Positions 23,863 through 36,545 of a stretch of DNA of 64,000 nucleotides are shown one piece after another. The stretch comes from Liolophura sinensis (taxonomy: Eukaryota; Mollusca; Polyplacophora; Chitonida; Chitonidae), in NCBI RefSeq assembly GCF_032854445.1, contig NC_088301.1:56618512-56682511 (forward strand). The letters are read 5' to 3'. A program made the position numbers and the translations under genes. Every line of letters starts with the position of its first letter. Position 1 is the stretch's first letter. A model generated the notes under the pieces. It was given only the letters and a program-made list of their open reading frames with translations. It made no database searches and was not told where the DNA came from.

Positions 23863-25262
23863 GGTCAAATTCAGAGTAACATTCGGCAACTAAACAAGAG
23901 TTATGTTATAATTTGTATTAATTGCCTGTTAGATAAGAAATCATTTTAAACATGCAGAAGAAAAGTCAATTTTTATCTCATCTGGTGTGTATGGTAAGTT
24001 TAATACAATAAAATTATCATGTAAACTAATGTAAATATTTTATGCCCCCATCTGCGATGAAAATCTTAACAAGTGGTATTATTATGTCTGATTTTTCAGT
24101 GAAGCAATGTCAGTGAACGTGTTGTAATGTATTATTCCACTGCTCTGTTTTTATACTCTATGAAAAAATTATTTGGTTCTCTGTGTACCGTGTGTTAGAC
24201 TTATCACAATATCTCCTGTAAACTCTGGTCAGAAAACTCAGACTAGGTCTACTTCAACACATATATACACGAGAAACTGACTTCACGCGATTTCAAAGGC
24301 TGTGGTATTTTCTACTAAATATACAACAAAGTATTCAGGAAATTGATGACAATCATCAAAATATCATTATTACTGCATCTGTATCATACTTATCCATTTC
24401 TGTTATCTTAAAATCTACATGACGTCCATGGCAGTTAGGCCTAAATGTCAGTAAACTCAAGGAACAACAACAACAAAACAATAGCTTCCTCCCTCCTGCT
24501 TCCAACTTCAAAGTAAGAAAAAAACATAATCATCTATAACAAGCCTTAAACAACCCTATTCAATATATGTTCAATTCGGAAGTAAATGCACCCATGCCTA
24601 AATACCAGTATAGGAATATCATTTACGCTGTTTCTCTTCCTCTCCTGTCACTTTTTCTGACGAGGTTACCAGAGGAAGAAATTTCTTGCACCCTGGTTCT
24701 TGATTAGGCCCCGGTCATTCGCTGGACTCCTTAAACGGTAAGTGTTGCTTTTTTTAGCCGCCGTTTCGAAATTGAGCGACCCTAATCGGTAACACATAAT
24801 TTAACTAAGAGAGTCTTAGTTACCGTACAGCAGAAGCTGGAAAATTTGTTTGGAAACATATCTTTCTTGGTATTACATTATCTCATGGATCATTTTATAA
24901 CTCCACGGTGAGAGTCAGCCACAGCCGAATTTGCCAAATATCGGCTTTAGGTGTTAATGGTGTTTAGTTATTTGTATTACAATTAATATTTAGCAATACA
25001 ATTTTAAAGCGGTCACTACATAACGCCTAGTTACATGCACACAGAGTAAAAGAATATACAGCATGCAATAAAAAAAAGACAGGTAACGTCCCTATATTTA
25101 TATACGTATATATGGTTGAGAATAGTCTCCTTTAGTTTTCCCGGTGGCAGCGGACCTTTGCAGTCACTCGGCCCAGTCATTTGCGCACTTCTGCTAATGC
25201 GCGAACTCAAAACAGATCGAGGAAGTTTTCAGCCGTCATGCGCACAATTAAATTGATCTTAC

Positions 25263-25279
25263 CGCGTGGAGTCAGCCAT
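25263..25279 (-). other. Possible first exon (ATG plus strong donor), gene unassigned
   Basis: On the minus strand ATGGCTGACTCCACGCG is followed directly by the donor GTAAGAT, in a local CpG-containing stretch upstream of BORCS6. It looks like an initial exon (MADST plus two bases). Joined to the BORCS6 exon at 22969 it is out of frame and stops after MADSTRAL, so it would be either a 5' UTR exon with a short upstream frame or the start of another transcript with an unseen exon. Confidence 0.35.
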
Positions 25280-25454
25280 TATTGACGCGTACAAAAGTTT
25301 GTGAGCTTTATGTGGATGCACAGACAAATGAAAGTAACGCGGTAGTCACACTTGTTTAATTTTTTTTCTTGTAACACGCATGTTATTTGTGTATAAATCA
25401 AGGTAAAAGTTTCAACATGACACAATCTGTTACATGCTTACAGGTACCTAATTC

Positions 25455-25665
25455 CTCAACCGTATCGCATATAAAATAGCAACGTTCAGTGCAATTTGTG
25501 CACATTTTTAAGTTAATTTTGGAGACCAAACTACATTGGTTGGATTGACCAATTTCAGAGCTTCACCAGAAGTGGAATTTTATCAGTCTAAACAGAATAA
25601 TTCATTCAGAGTTTGCTGGAATAAACGCCTTGCACACATGCGAAAAGGTTGAAGAATTACATGTA
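25455..25665 (+). repeat. Dispersed repeat D, copy 2
   Basis: Same motifs and order as 14467-14690 (GTTGGATTGACCAATTTCAG, TATCAGTCTAAACAGAATAA, AAAAGGTTGAAGAATTACAT). Upstream and intergenic to NOL9. Confidence 0.7.
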
Positions 25666-26104
25666 CAGTCATGTAAACAGTTATTTCTTACCTTATGTCA
25701 TTTTGTATTTAATAAGTGAGGATGAAAAAATCGCTAGTATGCTTTCATACCGCCATCACCAGTGTCTGTCCATGTTTGTTGATTTACACTTGATAGTAGT
25801 ACCGCAAAGGTATACATATACAGTATACATTATACATGATGATGTATTTAACCTCAGGTGTCTAATTCAACTGCCATCTTCATGCTGGGCTTGCAGAATG
25901 TGATACTCCATCACCCTAGTATAACCTAAAGAGTGGTATCTTAATTCATGTGATAAACTATCAGCTCAGTATAAAGAAAGGACTTGTAATAGCATGGGGG
26001 TAAGTAGTATATAGATCCATGTTACATGTCTAGGATGGTCAGCAGTTGTAAAGCTCAAGTCATTCATGCTATCTTTGTTCATCGGCAACACTCTTTTTAA
26101 ATGT

Positions 26105-26891
26105 CAGGGGCATAGGAAGCAATTTTAAAGTCGGGGGGCCAAGAGTCACAGCAAAACAGGTGAGGGTCCAGGGGCCGCCAAGGCCCCGGAAGCTCTGAAG
26201 GACCTATATTGCCTTAGAGACGATTTGCCGTATCTTACATATTCCAACTGAGGTGTTATTGACGAAGTCTGCCTGAAAAAATTGAAATAGATGTTTAGCT
26301 CAACTGTTGACGTCTTTGCCTGGAGAACCATGTGTCAACAAAAAACATTGTAATAATTTATCCAGAATTCAAAATTAAATTTATGCACGTTGCAGAAAGG
26401 TTGGTGTAGATTGACTAATACAAGTATTTAACTCGTACTGTTCTTTCTGGGCCTTGGTGGTAAACTTTCGATTGAAATCAATGTCATTCACATGTATACA
26501 GACACTTTTTGATCAGGCCTTTGGCTCAGTTTAAAAGGTGAGCGTCTGATTTAGGGGAATTGTCAGTAACGCGCCAAAGTCGGTGGTTACAATGGTTACT
26601 TATCTTTTTTTTTACTGATGAATCTTGCAACCCGTCCTAAGTGAAGTGATCTTGGAATGACGAAAAACCATAATGAAATAAAAAACTCCACACCAATGAG
26701 TGCATATATTGTACAAATATATTAATTATTCTGTCTTGTGGGCTGAATAGAACTGCAACGTCATCATATTGAAACACAATCACTAAGTTAGAAAAAAAGA
26801 TTGTGTTTGGAGACAAATGAGTCCATAAAAGATATGCTGGCCTCCCCACTTTTGAAAGTTGGGAGGGGGGGGGCAAGAGTCTACGCCCCTG
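26105..26891. mobile_element. hAT-like non-autonomous element (short TIR CAGGGGCRTAG)
   Basis: The left end CAGGGGCATAGGAAGC at 26105 and the right end (reverse complement CAGGGGCGTAGACTC, ending at 26891) form short TIRs. CAGGGGC ends are typical of hAT-superfamily elements. G-rich blocks occur just inside both ends (TCGGGGGGCC near 26133; GGGAGGGGGGGGG near 26863). A clean 8-bp target duplication is not obvious, so the superfamily call is tentative. The interior of about 750 bp contains no transposase. Confidence 0.5.
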
Positions 26892-27643
26892 AATGTTGTG
26901 AAAAGCAGATTCTTTAATGAACAAACATCATATCCCCTGACCAAACATGCAGATGCCTCATTTACTCAGTGGAAGAAGCCTTCATAGTTATTTCTGCAAC
27001 AGAAAAACATTCAAACAAAATTCCACATTTATCAACATTCCATTTGGTTGGATATGATCGTAGACCAAGGTCAATGTTAATTACTTTTAGAGGGTTCACA
27101 TATCTATGTATGAACCAATTGTAAAGTCAGTGATTAGTTGAATATTCATAGTGTTGAGCACCAGATTACTCACAAGGAGCAGGAGGTGATCAACAGCATG
27201 GAGCTAAATGGCCAAAGTGCTTTTGATTTTTGAGGATTCCTAGTTTAAGACATACGGGACACTTGAGCTATCATGTTTGAAGGCTTGCCCTGATTACTTT
27301 TCCACAAAGAATTTCTTATCTAAAAGCTATAGTTTTCATATAGCATTCAACGCCTATGTGGTCTGGGTTAAATTTGCTTTGTTTTCACCTCCAGTACTCT
27401 CGTCAGGTGACCAAAGAACATGCTGATGATTGGGTCTAGCCCATATGCGTTGAATTGGAGGTTGGAGTAATGTGTTTCACCTGGCAATTTTCAAGTGACA
27501 CATTTCTTGACTCTGATTGATTCATCCACCCGAGAAGTTTTTGTGTGACGTTTTTGTGTGAAGACATAAACATTGGTGAAACATCATGACTAAGATAACT
27601 TGATTAAAGATAAGCTTGAGTTACTGATGACAAAAAGCTGATC

Positions 27644-30600
27644 ATGTATAAAATGGCCAGAAAAGGAAACAAGAAAAAACAGAAAAGTGAAATTGTACAG
27701 TTAGACTCCAATATAAGTTCTCATCAATGTAAAGACCCTGTGAGATCAGAAAACAGAAAGCGAAAAAGCCACAAGTTGGAAAGTTCAGTCAGAGAGACTA
27801 AACAAAGGCGGAGACAGTCTGAAGAAAAAGGAGATAATCAGAGTGAAACTCAAAGAGGAAAAGCAACTGTAATTGACACAAACTATGTTGGTGAAAGTGA
27901 AAAATCTGATGACAGTGTCAAAGAACAAAAAGTGTCTGACAGAACACGCTGTAAATCATTTCAAGATCTACCAAAGCCATCAGCCAGAAAGTCTCGGTAT
28001 AAAGCTCAGGAGCAGCAGTTACCACACTCTGTTGCTGATGGTGACATTCCACCAGTGAGGTAAGAATAAGACTATTCCTTGTGTTTGATCACCCGTGTAT
28101 CCTACAGGTGCACCCCATTTGTTCATATTTAAATGTTAGAGAGAGCCCTCTCTGGCCCATGCAGTGAAATTGCTGGTATCATTGCTGCCAATCAGTCTCA
28201 TCAATTCAAGGTCATGTGCTTGAATCTATCACTCACTGGTTCAATTTTTTTGGTTCATCCAGACTGAATTGAAATTTGCTTTGCTTTACAAGGCTTCAGC
28301 ATGACAGCTTACAGATCAAATTTTGAGCTTCGGGCTGTTTTGCCCATTTTAGACATAATCTGGGCTGTTCCTTTGTGTTAAGCCACATGTGAAGTAGTTG
28401 ATGGGCTGACAAGGCTGTAGTTTCAACTAAACATTTATTCAGGCCAGTAGTCGGACAGATGGGGAACACGTATTCCAAAAACAGTGCTTCCAGTGTGCTT
28501 GTTTTTGAACAGTATGTGGTAAATAGTAATGAAGCTTCTTCTGTAAGTGCCCAATGTTACAAAAACTCTTGAACTATGCTTGAGGGATGTAACATAGTGT
28601 TGTAGACTTTGCACCTGTAGGTGTATTTGTGTAATATGTTTACAGTTGTCCAGAACAAATACATTCCTGTTCCATTACCTGTGTCTTTGCAGGTGTATCA
28701 AGGTAGATGGTGGGTGTGTGCTGACTTTGAGCCATCCTGAGACTCTGAGTTTTCAAGGGAAAGCACAGGTAATGGTTCTCTGTGGAGAGGTCAGTGTGTG
28801 TGGCCACAGACTGACTGTTAAGTCACCACCAGTCAGCATATTCTCCCCGGTTTCTCACAGCTTACTGACTGTAACCAGTGAAAAGAAGCTGGGAATTGTT
28901 AACAAGAAGAAGATTGTGTCCAGTTGGGAAAAACATCAGCTGTGCGTCAAAGACATTGATAACATAATTCCTAATATTACAACAGATTCTGTTGTGCTTT
29001 TACTGAAAAAAGTTGAGAGCAGCTGTTGCAACTTCGTTTCCAAATTCTCACCATTTCAGACTCTGTTCACTAAATGCTCCATAGACCTGGAGAACTCTTT
29101 GTTTTCAGGTGTTAGAGATGTGTTAGGATCTATAGATGTTCAGATGGGCACTGCGATGGATACCATTCCACCTGTGATTAACATTCCTGCTGATTTCATA
29201 GCAGTGCAAGACAAGTGGTTGAGCATCTTAAAGGAAAAAGGTAAACAGCTGAATGATTTCATTCATTAATTTTTGGCCTGCTTTCAGTATTGTAATGATT
29301 CAATAAGGTTTGATGTTATCCAACACATTTTTGGTCAGATTGACCAATTTGAGCACCTGAATTTGTGGGCAGTCATTAATTAAACAAGAAGATAAAATTT
29401 TAAAAATTCAAAATAGTTTTATTGCTTTAAGTCAATCATTTCCAGATTTTGATTCACCGCTGTGCATGTGCATGTTTTTTGTCATTTGACAGTTTCACCC
29501 CAATTTCATGTAAAGCAAAGTTGGTTTTCAGATTCCATGTAATGCAGGTATACGAGAGGCTAGACTTCCACACAGCATAAATAATACAACAAATTTAGCT
29601 TTAAATTTAATTTGAGCTTTAAAAACTTGTACGAGTAGTCCAGTGTTAATGTTGTGTCGTAAAGAGACTTAAACACCTTAAACACGCTGGTTTTTGTAGT
29701 AATGAATAAAGGCTATCTTATGGTTGTTTTTCGTGCAAGCTTCATATAGATTTTATTACTGCAATTTGTTAAGAAGAAATTTGTGGTATGAGTGTGTGAT
29801 AAGCAGTTAATGATTATATTGCAAGGCACTTATTTATAATTCCAGTTTTAGAATATTTGTGTTTCAGATGTTGCTCCAAAAGCTTTATCATGTGGTGGGA
29901 AGAATGTTGGGAAATCAACCTTCAATAGATATTTGATTAATTCAACACTCCAAAGGTATATACTTGCATAATTATAGATATATGCAGTTGATGTGAGTTG
30001 AAGTCCAGTTTATGCTGGCTTCCTCTCCAGCCATACGTAGGAAGGTCTGCCTGCAACCTGCGTATAGTCATGGGTTTTCCCCTGAACTCTGTCTGGTTTG
30101 CTCCCACCATAATACCGGCCGCTTTCATATAAGTGAAATATTTTTGAGTACAGCATAAAACACCAATCAGATAATTCATTTATAAAGCTTTAATATATCT
30201 CAGTTGATTACTGTGTCATAGTACCTCTTACAGGTGCATATAATCTTTATGCGTGCAGATAATGCACCAGTGATAATAATACGACAGTGAAGTTTGAATC
30301 ATGATCCAGCTACAGGAGATGCTTAGTGCAACTGTGGCCGTGCTTTCCTGATGATAAACACATTATAATTCGTGATTAAAACTTTTTTCTTAGGAATATA
30401 TTTTGGAAGATGAGAATGCTCAATGTGCTCATGGGTAAACTTTGTGAAGTTGTGTCTTAGATATATTCTGTTACCCCTCCAAAGAAAATAGCCATGCAAG
30501 AGTAAGGGACCTGTCTTCCCTGTCACATGTTATGTAGGCTGTCACATGTTCCCATATATGCATGTATGGGTCATCACACTATGGTCACAATAAAATGATC

Positions 30601-33600
30601 TCCTGTGAATATATTAGAACCTTTTAACTAGATAAAGTGGTTGTTTGCTTCCCATTTGATATTATGATATTTTTAGGATAACCAATCTAGACAATATGAA
30701 TTTAATTTAGAAATTCATGACTTCTGAATGTAAAATTTTATGGCAACTTTATTCTTCTGTTTACCTTTTCTTGTAGAGTAAAATCTCTGTGTTACCTGGA
30801 CTGTGATGTTGGACAGACTGAGTTTAATCCACCAGGATGTATAGCTCTCCATGTTATCCATGAGCCAGTTTTAGGTGAGCTTTTCTCCTTTTGAGAACAT
30901 TCTCCATGCCCAGAGTAAATCATTCAAGTACATGATTTTTGATTAAAGAACTTATTAACAAGAAATCCTCAGAATATATCATCAGTGTGAATATCAGTTC
31001 AAATAATTATATTTCAGGTCCCCCCTTCACTCATCAGCAAGATCCGTTCTTGTAAGTACCTTCCATGAACCTACACTTAACAGGGTGGCTGAATTTTTTT
31101 TACCAGACAGTGTTTGCATGATGCAAACTGATACCAATTAATACATCTATTCACAAGGCTCTGTGCATGTATATGAGATTTTTGTTGTTCTGTTAAAAAA
31201 TATCAAAGTAATAAATACAGATCCGAATGTTTTACTCACCAAAAGGTTAAATGCTACATCTACATGCAGGTACTGTGTGATCATTTACTGAAATATTTCT
31301 ATTTCAGCATGTGTTTCTTTGGCCTGGTATCCCCAGCAGAAGACCCAAGATTTTATAGCTCTTGTATGAAGAAGGTGTACAGTCAGTATGAGAGCATGGA
31401 CCCCAAACCCCCACTTATCATCAACACCATGGGCTGGAACAAAGGTGTGCCAATTTTGCGCTATCTAAAGCTCATTGGGTTGCAGAAAACAGATGTGTAC
31501 CTAAACCCAGATGTTCTAGGACTGAAAATTTAGATTACTAACCTCATTCATAAAGACATGCAGTAAATCAGTTAAGCATGCACCCAACAAAGCCATCTTC
31601 AGATGTCTGCCAAAAGAGAAGCATAGATCTTCAGTAGGAAAATCATTGCATTTGAAGGTTTAAGACCATCGTTCGCAATTTGCACAAAGGTTTGAAGGCC
31701 AGGGTATGTTTTGGTGCTGAATAATTCACAATACAAACGATACATATAGTTTAGAAAATGTTTCAGTGCAATAGCTGATCAATGCCACTCTTGCCAAAAC
31801 AAATATAATTTTGCTTTATCAGGAGTAAGATGCAGATGTCTTCAGTCATCCTCTTATGTATACCTTCTAACAACCGTTAAATAAAAAATTTAGTTTGACT
31901 CAAGATAATATTGAAAATTTAAATGGATTTATCATCTTTTTCTGCTCAAGGTCTTCATAAGTGAAGGTTAAATGTTACAATCACAGGTTAAAGTGTTTCA
32001 ATTCAATATGTCATTAGAAAATGATTAGGCATCAGTTGTTGTTTACTTTCAGGCTTGGGAATCAACCTTCTGGTAGATACCTGTCACATTACCTGTCCAG
32101 ACTTAATCATACAGCTGGAATCCATGAACCAATCAAACAATTTCCCTGCTGTTACACCTGATTTTCTCCACTATTCACCTGGATGGCTGTTTAACAGAAA
32201 TGCTGAAGTAAGTGCTGACACCTTCCTCTGCATGTCTTGACTTTGCTTGTTTAGTCTTTTAGTTCTGGTTTATACGTACGTTTCATTATAACATTTTAGA
32301 TACGTGTACTGCTGAATTTGTACTTGTTCTCGAAGACTGTAATTGTTCAAGATTGTGCTGCATGGTACTTATGTGATAATATTTGTCACCTGATGATGTT
32401 TAATCAAATGTTGTGATTTCTTTTGGCAGTCTGATGAGGAAGAACACAAATTCAAACATGAGTTAATAATAGTGGATTCACCTGTGGTTCCAAACATAGA
32501 GTAAGTTTCTGTTGTAAATTCTTTTGTACTTTATATATTGATTAAGATATTTTTCTCCCAATCTAAGCTTTAAGCTTTTAAGACTAATTGAATGAATGAA
32601 TGGATGGATGGATGCTTGGGGTTTTACATCGTAAAACTAATTGATGCATAAGTAAAAGTATATGTATAATCTTGAATGAAAGCATGGTAATAGTTTTTGT
32701 AAGGGGAAAATTTGCACAAGCTTTGTGACATGTCCTGCCCATTTTTTCTGTTTCATGGCAGAAATTTTTGGGTTACACCTTAACCTTTGATCTTTTTCCT
32801 TGCAGAAGCCAATTACGATTCCATTCCAGGGATCATCGTGATTTAACAACCCTGGGTTACATCTCAAGGTGTCTGAGGTCAGCCCAGGGACTACAGGAAG
32901 TTCAACCATATTGTGTACCGTGGAAGCACATAGCCCTCCACACCTGTCACCTGGCTGTCCCACCCTCACAGATTCTGGCTGCATTCAATGCCAGCTTTGT
33001 GGCCCTATGTGTGACTGATCACAGCAAGGTGGGTGAAGATCAACTGTTCTACATCTCAAGATATGCTATATCTCAAGAAAATTCTTCTAAGTTTTGGGAC
33101 AGATATTCATAGCACTGAAAGCAGAATATTATACTTCTTTTCCAGTTTTTTGGAAAGGTAAAGATGTTAGTATGTTGTTCATTAGATGGCCTAACCATGT
33201 GAGAAAAAAGAAACTAAATATTCCTGCTACAGATACATGTATATTGGCTTAAAAGAACTGACCAGGTGTCCCAAAAATTAGAAGAAATAGGGTATTCCAA
33301 AAAAAAAAGGGAAAAATAATATTTTTGGTTGAACAAGATTCAACCAGCTTCTGCCCATTTAGACACTCTTGATATGTCATCTGTCTGGACATTCAACAAG
33401 ACACAGTTAAAGAGAACTGAATCATTAATTTTCACTATGTGTTGTGAATATCACTCTTCAAGTTTTCAGAGACCAGTATCCACACTTATGCTTAGCTTGA
33501 ATGCTATACTGGGGGAACAAATCTTGTTTTAATAAAACATTTCAGGGGTGGCAACTCAGTTGCTACTACAGAGTACTATGTGTAGTGTCGTTCTTCTGTG

Positions 33601-35430
33601 GTCTAGATCATCTGAATGAATGTGCAAGCTTCTCAAATGGCCAGGAAAGTTACATACTTGTAGCTGTATTCTATTTGCTTGACAACAATGTGGTACGTGT
33701 TTATGGAATTTCAGAATGGTAGCCTTTTCCATTTAGTACAAGTAAAATAATCCTCTAAATGCCAAAATGAATAAATAAATAATAACTAAATAAACACAGA
33801 GTAATAGGAAGTACATCCAAAAATGACAATATCTCCTTCACAGGCCAGGCATATCCAGGACAACCCTGAACTCCCCCTTCACTTTGATAAAACACCTGTT
33901 TGTGAATGTCTTGGGATGGGTAAGTACTAACCTGTATGGCTGTTTGCCATGTGGTCATTCCGTGTGTCAGTTGTAATATACTTTTGCAATCATTGTACTT
34001 CAGAGTTATATCAAAAAATATATCAGCATAAATAAAACAAGGTAAAGCACCATGTAGTCTGAAAAAAGAAGCTGTATACATTCATCCATACAAAAAAAAA
34101 AACACAACATCACAACCAATAGTGCTGTCCCTGCAATTGTCCAAACCAGCAGAAGAAGTAAGGTAGGGGGAGACGGTCCATTACAGACTCCTTACCCCCC
34201 TGCTGGCTGGAACCCACTGAACACATGTAGCCATGGTGAGGGAATTACTGTAGTAGATTTCGTCATTCCACTTGTGTGTGTTTGGATTGTCTAACATTAA
34301 CTGAAGACCACCTGTCTCCAAGCAATATGCTAGTCTGCCAGTCAGATGTAAGAAACTTTGTCAGTAATTTGTGAAAACATGAATGTGTAATGTGTTAAAT
34401 ATTTATTTATTTATTTATATATTTTATTGGTATTTTATGCTGTACTCAAGAATATTTCACTTATATCACGGCGGACAGCATTATGGTGGGAGGAAACTGG
34501 GCAGAGCCCGGGGAAAACCCACAACCATCCGCAGATTACTGTGTTAAATAAGAGTCAAATAACAATTACACATGCTTCATAATATTGACCTATCAAAAGT
34601 TTCAAGAAATGTTGTACATATTTGTATCAGAAGCATCCAAAGGCTTGTCTGAAATACAGCTTACTTCCAATGTAGGTATCTCAGATGTGCTTGCCTTACA
34701 TTTACAGGCATTGTTGCTGGAATTGACATGGAAACACATGAGATATATTTGGTGTGTCCTATAGACTTGTCACATCTTAAGAGAGTCAATACCTTGATTC
34801 GAGGTGCTTTGAATTTACCTGACCAGTTGCTTCTTAGACAGGTGAGATGCATTGTGACTTGATATTAGATTGCATCAGAAATACAGAACTTTGATATAGC
34901 ACATATTAAAGGTTTTTCTTGTAAATTGAATCTTTGTAAGCGCCTTTGTCCAATTGCAATGATGACAAAATGTATCAAACATAATGAACTTTTCGCAGCG
35001 CTTTAGCATGTGGGGACATTTTTTGTTTTAGTGCAATAGAATCAGGTAACAGTGTTTAGTCACATTTCATGTGAAATTTTACTGTCATATCTTTTAAAGG
35101 GTCTTTGCAGGAGCTGTGTATGGTGAATTTCTGAGTGGTCTATAATGGGCTTTGCCAAGTTTAATTCAGTAGGACTTGGTGGTGAAGAACTGATGCCAAA
35201 CTGATGTTGATTGTCTGACATTCTAGGTTAAAGATGCTGTTCACGTCACATTTCAGTATACTCTTATTTATTTTGTTTCTTGTAACACACTGTTCTTGTT
35301 TCAGAAGAGTGATTCTGGCCTGCCCTATGTGGGGAAACACCTCTCCATGATTGGGTCCAGCTCCGTTCGCCCAAGGCGTTACATGCCGAGGAAAAGAGGA
35401 GAGTCAAACAAGCATGGGACTGACGAGTAG
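27644..35430 (+). CDS. NOL9: Polynucleotide 5'-hydroxyl-kinase NOL9
   Basis: NOL9 (Grc3/Clp1 family) phosphorylates the 5'-OH left by LAS1L cleavage in ITS2 during 60S ribosome maturation in the nucleolus. Exons: 27644-28059, 28693-29240, 29868-29955, 30777-30874, 31018-31051, 31308-31444, 32053-32207, 32430-32500, 32806-33028, 33844-33919, 34708-34841, 35305-35430. All phases join, giving about 701 aa, near the human length. The basic N-terminus (KRKSHK, KQRRRQ) is NLS-like. Walker A is CGGKNVGKST at about residues 330-339; YLDCDVGQTEF at about 357-367 is the family's DxDxGQ segment. Further conserved blocks are INTMGWNKGLGINLLVD, ELIIVDSPVVPNI, HRDLTTLGYISRCLRS, KTPVCECLG, GIVAGIDMETHEIYLVCPID and the C-terminal GSSSVRPRRYMPR. 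An in-frame stop precedes ATG 27644; the second ATG at 27653 has a better context. Exon 5 is only 34 bp. No broken frame. Confidence 0.97.
29985..30172 (+). mobile_element. SINE family A, 5'-truncated copy
   Basis: Begins at the B-box region (GTGAGTTGAAGTCCAGTTTA) and runs through GCTCCCACCATAATACCGGC to ATAAAACACCAATCAGATAA. The tRNA-like A box is missing. In NOL9 intron 3, shortly after exon 3. Confidence 0.7.
32587..32637 (-). mobile_element. Fragment of SINE family B 3' tail
   Basis: GAATGAATGAATGGATGGAT followed by GCTTGGGGTTTTACATCGTA is the reverse complement of the family B tail (GTTAAACCCCAAGCATTCAT at 35971-35990). In NOL9 intron 8. Confidence 0.55.
33090..33300 (+). repeat. Dispersed repeat C, copy 3
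   Basis: GTTTTGGGACAGATATTCAT, GGCCTAACCATGTGAGAAAA, CAGGTGTCCCAAAAATTAGA and AGAAATAGGGTATTCC match the 5' two thirds of 13750-14085. Inserted in NOL9 intron 9. Confidence 0.7.
34395..34540 (-). mobile_element. SINE family A, truncated copy
   Basis: Reads in reverse from a TTTATTTATTTAT tail through TATTTTATGCTGTACTCAAG and CATTATGGTGGGAGGAAACT to CACAACCATCCGCAG, where it ends without the tRNA-like head. In NOL9 intron 10. Confidence 0.75.
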
Positions 35431-35525
35431 CTTACCTTGTAAACATCTACTCAGAGCAGACGTTCTGTCAACAGCAGCCTTTTTAACGGGAAACATCGTG
35501 GAAAAAGGAGCATTGGTGTAATTAT

Positions 35526-35535
35526 AATAAATAAA
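35526..35535 (+). terminator. NOL9 polyadenylation signal (overlapping AATAAA)
   Basis: AATAAATAAA gives two overlapping hexamers about 100 bp after the NOL9 stop, a plausible 3' end for a short 3' UTR. Confidence 0.55.
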
Positions 35536-35647
35536 GTGTAATTTAACCTGAGTTATATATTGGCTCAAGCAATTTGGATCAGTCTCCTTTCACACCTGCC
35601 ATGGCATAAGATAACACACATCATGCATAAGATTTTAAATTTCCCAA

Positions 35648-36000
35648 GACTACTTTGGTGGCCTAATGTTTTAGAGCGTCTGCCTTGAATTCAGGAGACG
35701 GGGTTCAAATCCAGATCGGGTCATACCAGAGACTTTAAAAATGGTACTTGATGCTGCCTTACTTTGCGCTCAGCACTGGGGGTAAGAGCAAGGAAACAGG
35801 ACTGGTTAGCCCTGGTGTCAGTATAATATGATTGGGTGGGGTGTCTGGTGTCTTCTGCATGATATTTAAGTGGTGGCAGCACTCTGGCGGCCATGGACTC
35901 ACCCTGCCACAAGAAGACACACACCTTATGACTCCTCGTGGTAATATGACTGAAAAAGTGCAAAGTACAGGTTAAACCCCAAGCATTCATTCATTCTTTC
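35648..36000 (+). mobile_element. tRNA-derived SINE, family B, full length
   Basis: The tRNA-like head has GGTGGCCTAATGTTTTAGAG (A-box region) and GGGGTTCAAATCCAGATCGG (B box). The body includes AAGGAAACAGGACTGGTTAG, TGGGTGGGGTGTCTGGTGTC and CCTGCCACAAGAAGACACAC; the tail is CATTCATTCATTC. A reverse copy is at 42412-42745. Confidence 0.75.
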
Positions 36001-36039
36001 ATTTATTTTTAACTTGCCAACCTTGGTACTACCTCATAT

Positions 36040-36335
36040 TAATTTTGCTTTCGAAGTTGGGAGACCTGGGATAAACCCAGGTCAGGTCATATATAAGACT
36101 TTTAAAATGGTACTTCTTGTTGCCTTGCTCGGTGCTCTACAATGAGAAGTTAGAGCAAGGAAACAGGACTGGTTGGCCCAGTGTCCGTATAATGTGACAG
36201 GTGGGGTGTTGTGTGGTGTCTTCAGCATGATACTTTAGTGTCCTGCCACAAGAAGACACCGTAAATGTAAATTGTCTCATGAATCCTCTTCGTCATATGG
36301 CAGAAAATCGTTAACACTACGACATTATGCCCAAG
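36040..36335 (+). mobile_element. SINE family B, second tandem copy
   Basis: Follows the first copy closely: GGGATAAACCCAGGTCAGGT (degenerate B box), GAGCAAGGAAACAGGACTGG, GGTGGGGTGTTGTGTGGTGT, CCTGCCACAAGAAGACACCG. It has lost part of the head and ends at an ACAT microsatellite. Confidence 0.65.
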
Positions 36336-36379
36336 TATACATACATACATACATACATAAATACACACATACATACATA
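36336..36379 (+). repeat. (ACAT)n microsatellite
   Basis: Imperfect run of ATAC/ACAT tetranucleotides at the 3' end of the second family B SINE, as often grows from SINE tails. Confidence 0.85.
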
Positions 36380-36384
36380 ATCTC

Positions 36385-36545
36385 GTGCCGCATAAGGGCC
36401 AAGTACTGGTCAGTGTGATGTCAGTAAAATGAGAATGAGTGGGGATATAGTGTCCTCAGCATTCAATGAGGCTGCCATATAAATATCTGGGCAATGGGTC
36501 CTGGCCCAGTACAAGGAGATAACTGGGCGCAATGATATTGCCAAT
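36385..36545 (+). mobile_element. SINE family B, degraded third copy
   Basis: GTACTGGTCAGTGTGATGTC, GTCCTCAGCATTCAATGAGG and CCAGTACAAGGAGATA retain the order of the family B body (ACTGGTTGGCCCAGTGTC, GTCTTCAGCATGATAC, CCACAAGAAGACA) but at low identity. Confidence 0.4.

Noticed and set aside
26868-26877. Poly-G run considered as a separate G-quadruplex
   Set aside because: Essentially one G-run plus a short one; insufficient for four tracts on its own, so treated as part of the hAT-like element.
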